Positions 19,236 through 19,958 of a stretch of 19,958 nt of DNA are shown one piece after another (the stretch's first letter is position 1; the number at the start of each line of letters is the position of its first letter). The notes below the pieces were generated by a model. That model searched no databases, was not told where the DNA came from, and saw nothing but the letters and a program-made list of their open reading frames with translations. The translations under genes were made by a program, and so were the position numbers. Source of the DNA: Saccoglossus kowalevskii (Eukaryota; Hemichordata; Enteropneusta; Harrimaniidae); NCBI RefSeq assembly GCF_000003605.2, contig NW_003133353.1, positions 60,498 to 80,455 on the forward strand, written 5' to 3'.

Positions 19236-19557
19236 GATTAATAAGACATTACAGTTGACCAATGACAAACATGGTGGTTGATCAACAAGAAACATGGCAG
19301 TCAATCAATGATTTAACAAAACGAATATAACAGTTGATCAATGACAAATATATTGGCGGCAGATCAATGACAAACATGATGCTTGAACAATTAGATGCAT
19401 ACCAACACTACAGTTGATCAATGATGGCTTGTCACTGAAAACGTCAATAACGAACATGGTGGTCGATCAATGACACACATAAAGGTGGGCAAATGAGAGA
19501 CAGAGCTGTCAATTAATGGCAAATGTTTTGAATTTACAATACAATGAACACATAATA
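19236..19557. repeat. Degenerate ~23-bp repeats flanking the 47-bp array
   Basis: Loose copies of gttgatcaatgacaaacatgg recur: near 19254, 19278, 19333, 19362, 19412 and 19461. Spacing is irregular (about 23-50 bp). They resemble each half of the 47-bp unit to the right, suggesting an older, decayed part of the same array. Confidence 0.6.
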
Positions 19558-19958
19558 GTTGAATCACAAGAAACATAAAGACTGTGGTCCATGGACACAT
19601 GACGGTTGACAAACGAAAAACATAATGACTGTGGTCCATGGACACATGACAATTGGGCAATGAAAAACATAAAGACTGTGGTTCATGGACACATGATGGT
19701 TGAGCAACGAAAAACATAATGACTGTGGTCCATGGACACATGACAATTGGGCAATGAAAAACATAACGACTGCGGTCCATGGACACATGACGGTTGGGCA
19801 ATGAAAAACATAACGACTGTGGTCCATAGACACATGACGGTTGAGCAACGAAAAACATAATGACTGTGGTCCATGGACACATGACAATTGGGCAATGAAA
19901 AACATAACGACTGCGGTCCATGGACACATGACGGTTGGGCAATGAAAAACATAACGAC
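19558..19958. repeat. 47-bp minisatellite with 141-bp higher-order unit, cut by window end
   Basis: The landmark ca(t/a)(g/a)gacacatga recurs at 19590, 19637, 19684, 19731, 19778, 19825, 19872 and 19919, always 47 bp apart. Unit types differ at ggttgagcaacg (A), aattgggcaatg (B) and ggttgggcaatg (C). From 19684 the order is A-B-C, A-B-C, and the second trimer matches the first at all but two of the 134 visible positions. Three units make 141 bp (47 codons), so all three minus-strand frames stay open and give repeated peptides (for example VMCPWTTV). I take these frames to be by-products, not genes. Confidence 0.95.

Noticed and set aside
19418-19942. Minus-strand open frame of 174 codons rich in VMCPWTTV-type repeats
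   Set aside because: It is the translation of the 47-bp minisatellite; all three minus frames are open because the period multiplies to 141, and no start or domain suggests a real protein.

Overview
The window looks like nuclear DNA from an invertebrate animal. It is AT-rich, has no bacterial-style gene packing, and its recognisable coding pieces are short exons with GT..AG boundaries separated by kilobases of intron. It carries several minisatellites, an (ATTT)n microsatellite, a palindromic MITE-like element and LINE/SINE-like 3' tails. A marine invertebrate (lophotrochozoan, hemichordate or similar) is my guess from the repeat style; the phylum cannot be fixed from the sequence alone.

The one gene I recognise with confidence is MOCS2, on the minus strand, filling positions about 11150 down to 1 and running off the left edge. 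It encodes both subunits of molybdopterin synthase, which makes the dithiolene of molybdenum cofactor. The small subunit MOCS2A is complete in two exons (11112-10970 and 8123-7994). They join in phase to give a 90-residue protein ending in the essential Gly-Gly. The first recognisable exon of the large subunit MOCS2B lies at 3045-2940, after an intron of about 4.9 kb. The remaining MOCS2B exons, which carry the catalytic part, were not found and should lie beyond position 1. If exon 2 is spliced directly to the MOCS2B exon, one mRNA carries both cistrons in the same reading frame, separated by one TAG and 21 or 27 nt. A TATA box about 60 bp upstream of the MOCS2A start marks the likely promoter.

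The MOCS2 introns hold most of the repeats on the left. Intron 3 (1-2939) has a ~155-bp direct repeat and a dispersed element with two related hairpins. Intron 2 has a ~950-bp minisatellite of 19-20-bp units (5369-6317). Intron 1 has a degenerate ~31-bp minisatellite and a LINE-type tail.

To the right of MOCS2 (11200-19958) I see no gene I can name. There is a MITE-like foldback (11471-11628) and a convincing plus-strand promoter cluster near 12180-12245 (CRE-like, NRF1-like, TATA, then AAGATGGCG). There is also a ZNF143-like site, several short ATG-initiated ORFs that could be first exons, a pair of perfect CREs with a TATA-like box (18538-18625), a 267-bp (ATTT)n tract, and at the right edge a 47-bp minisatellite organised into 141-bp trimers. 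Functions for these small ORFs are not claimed.
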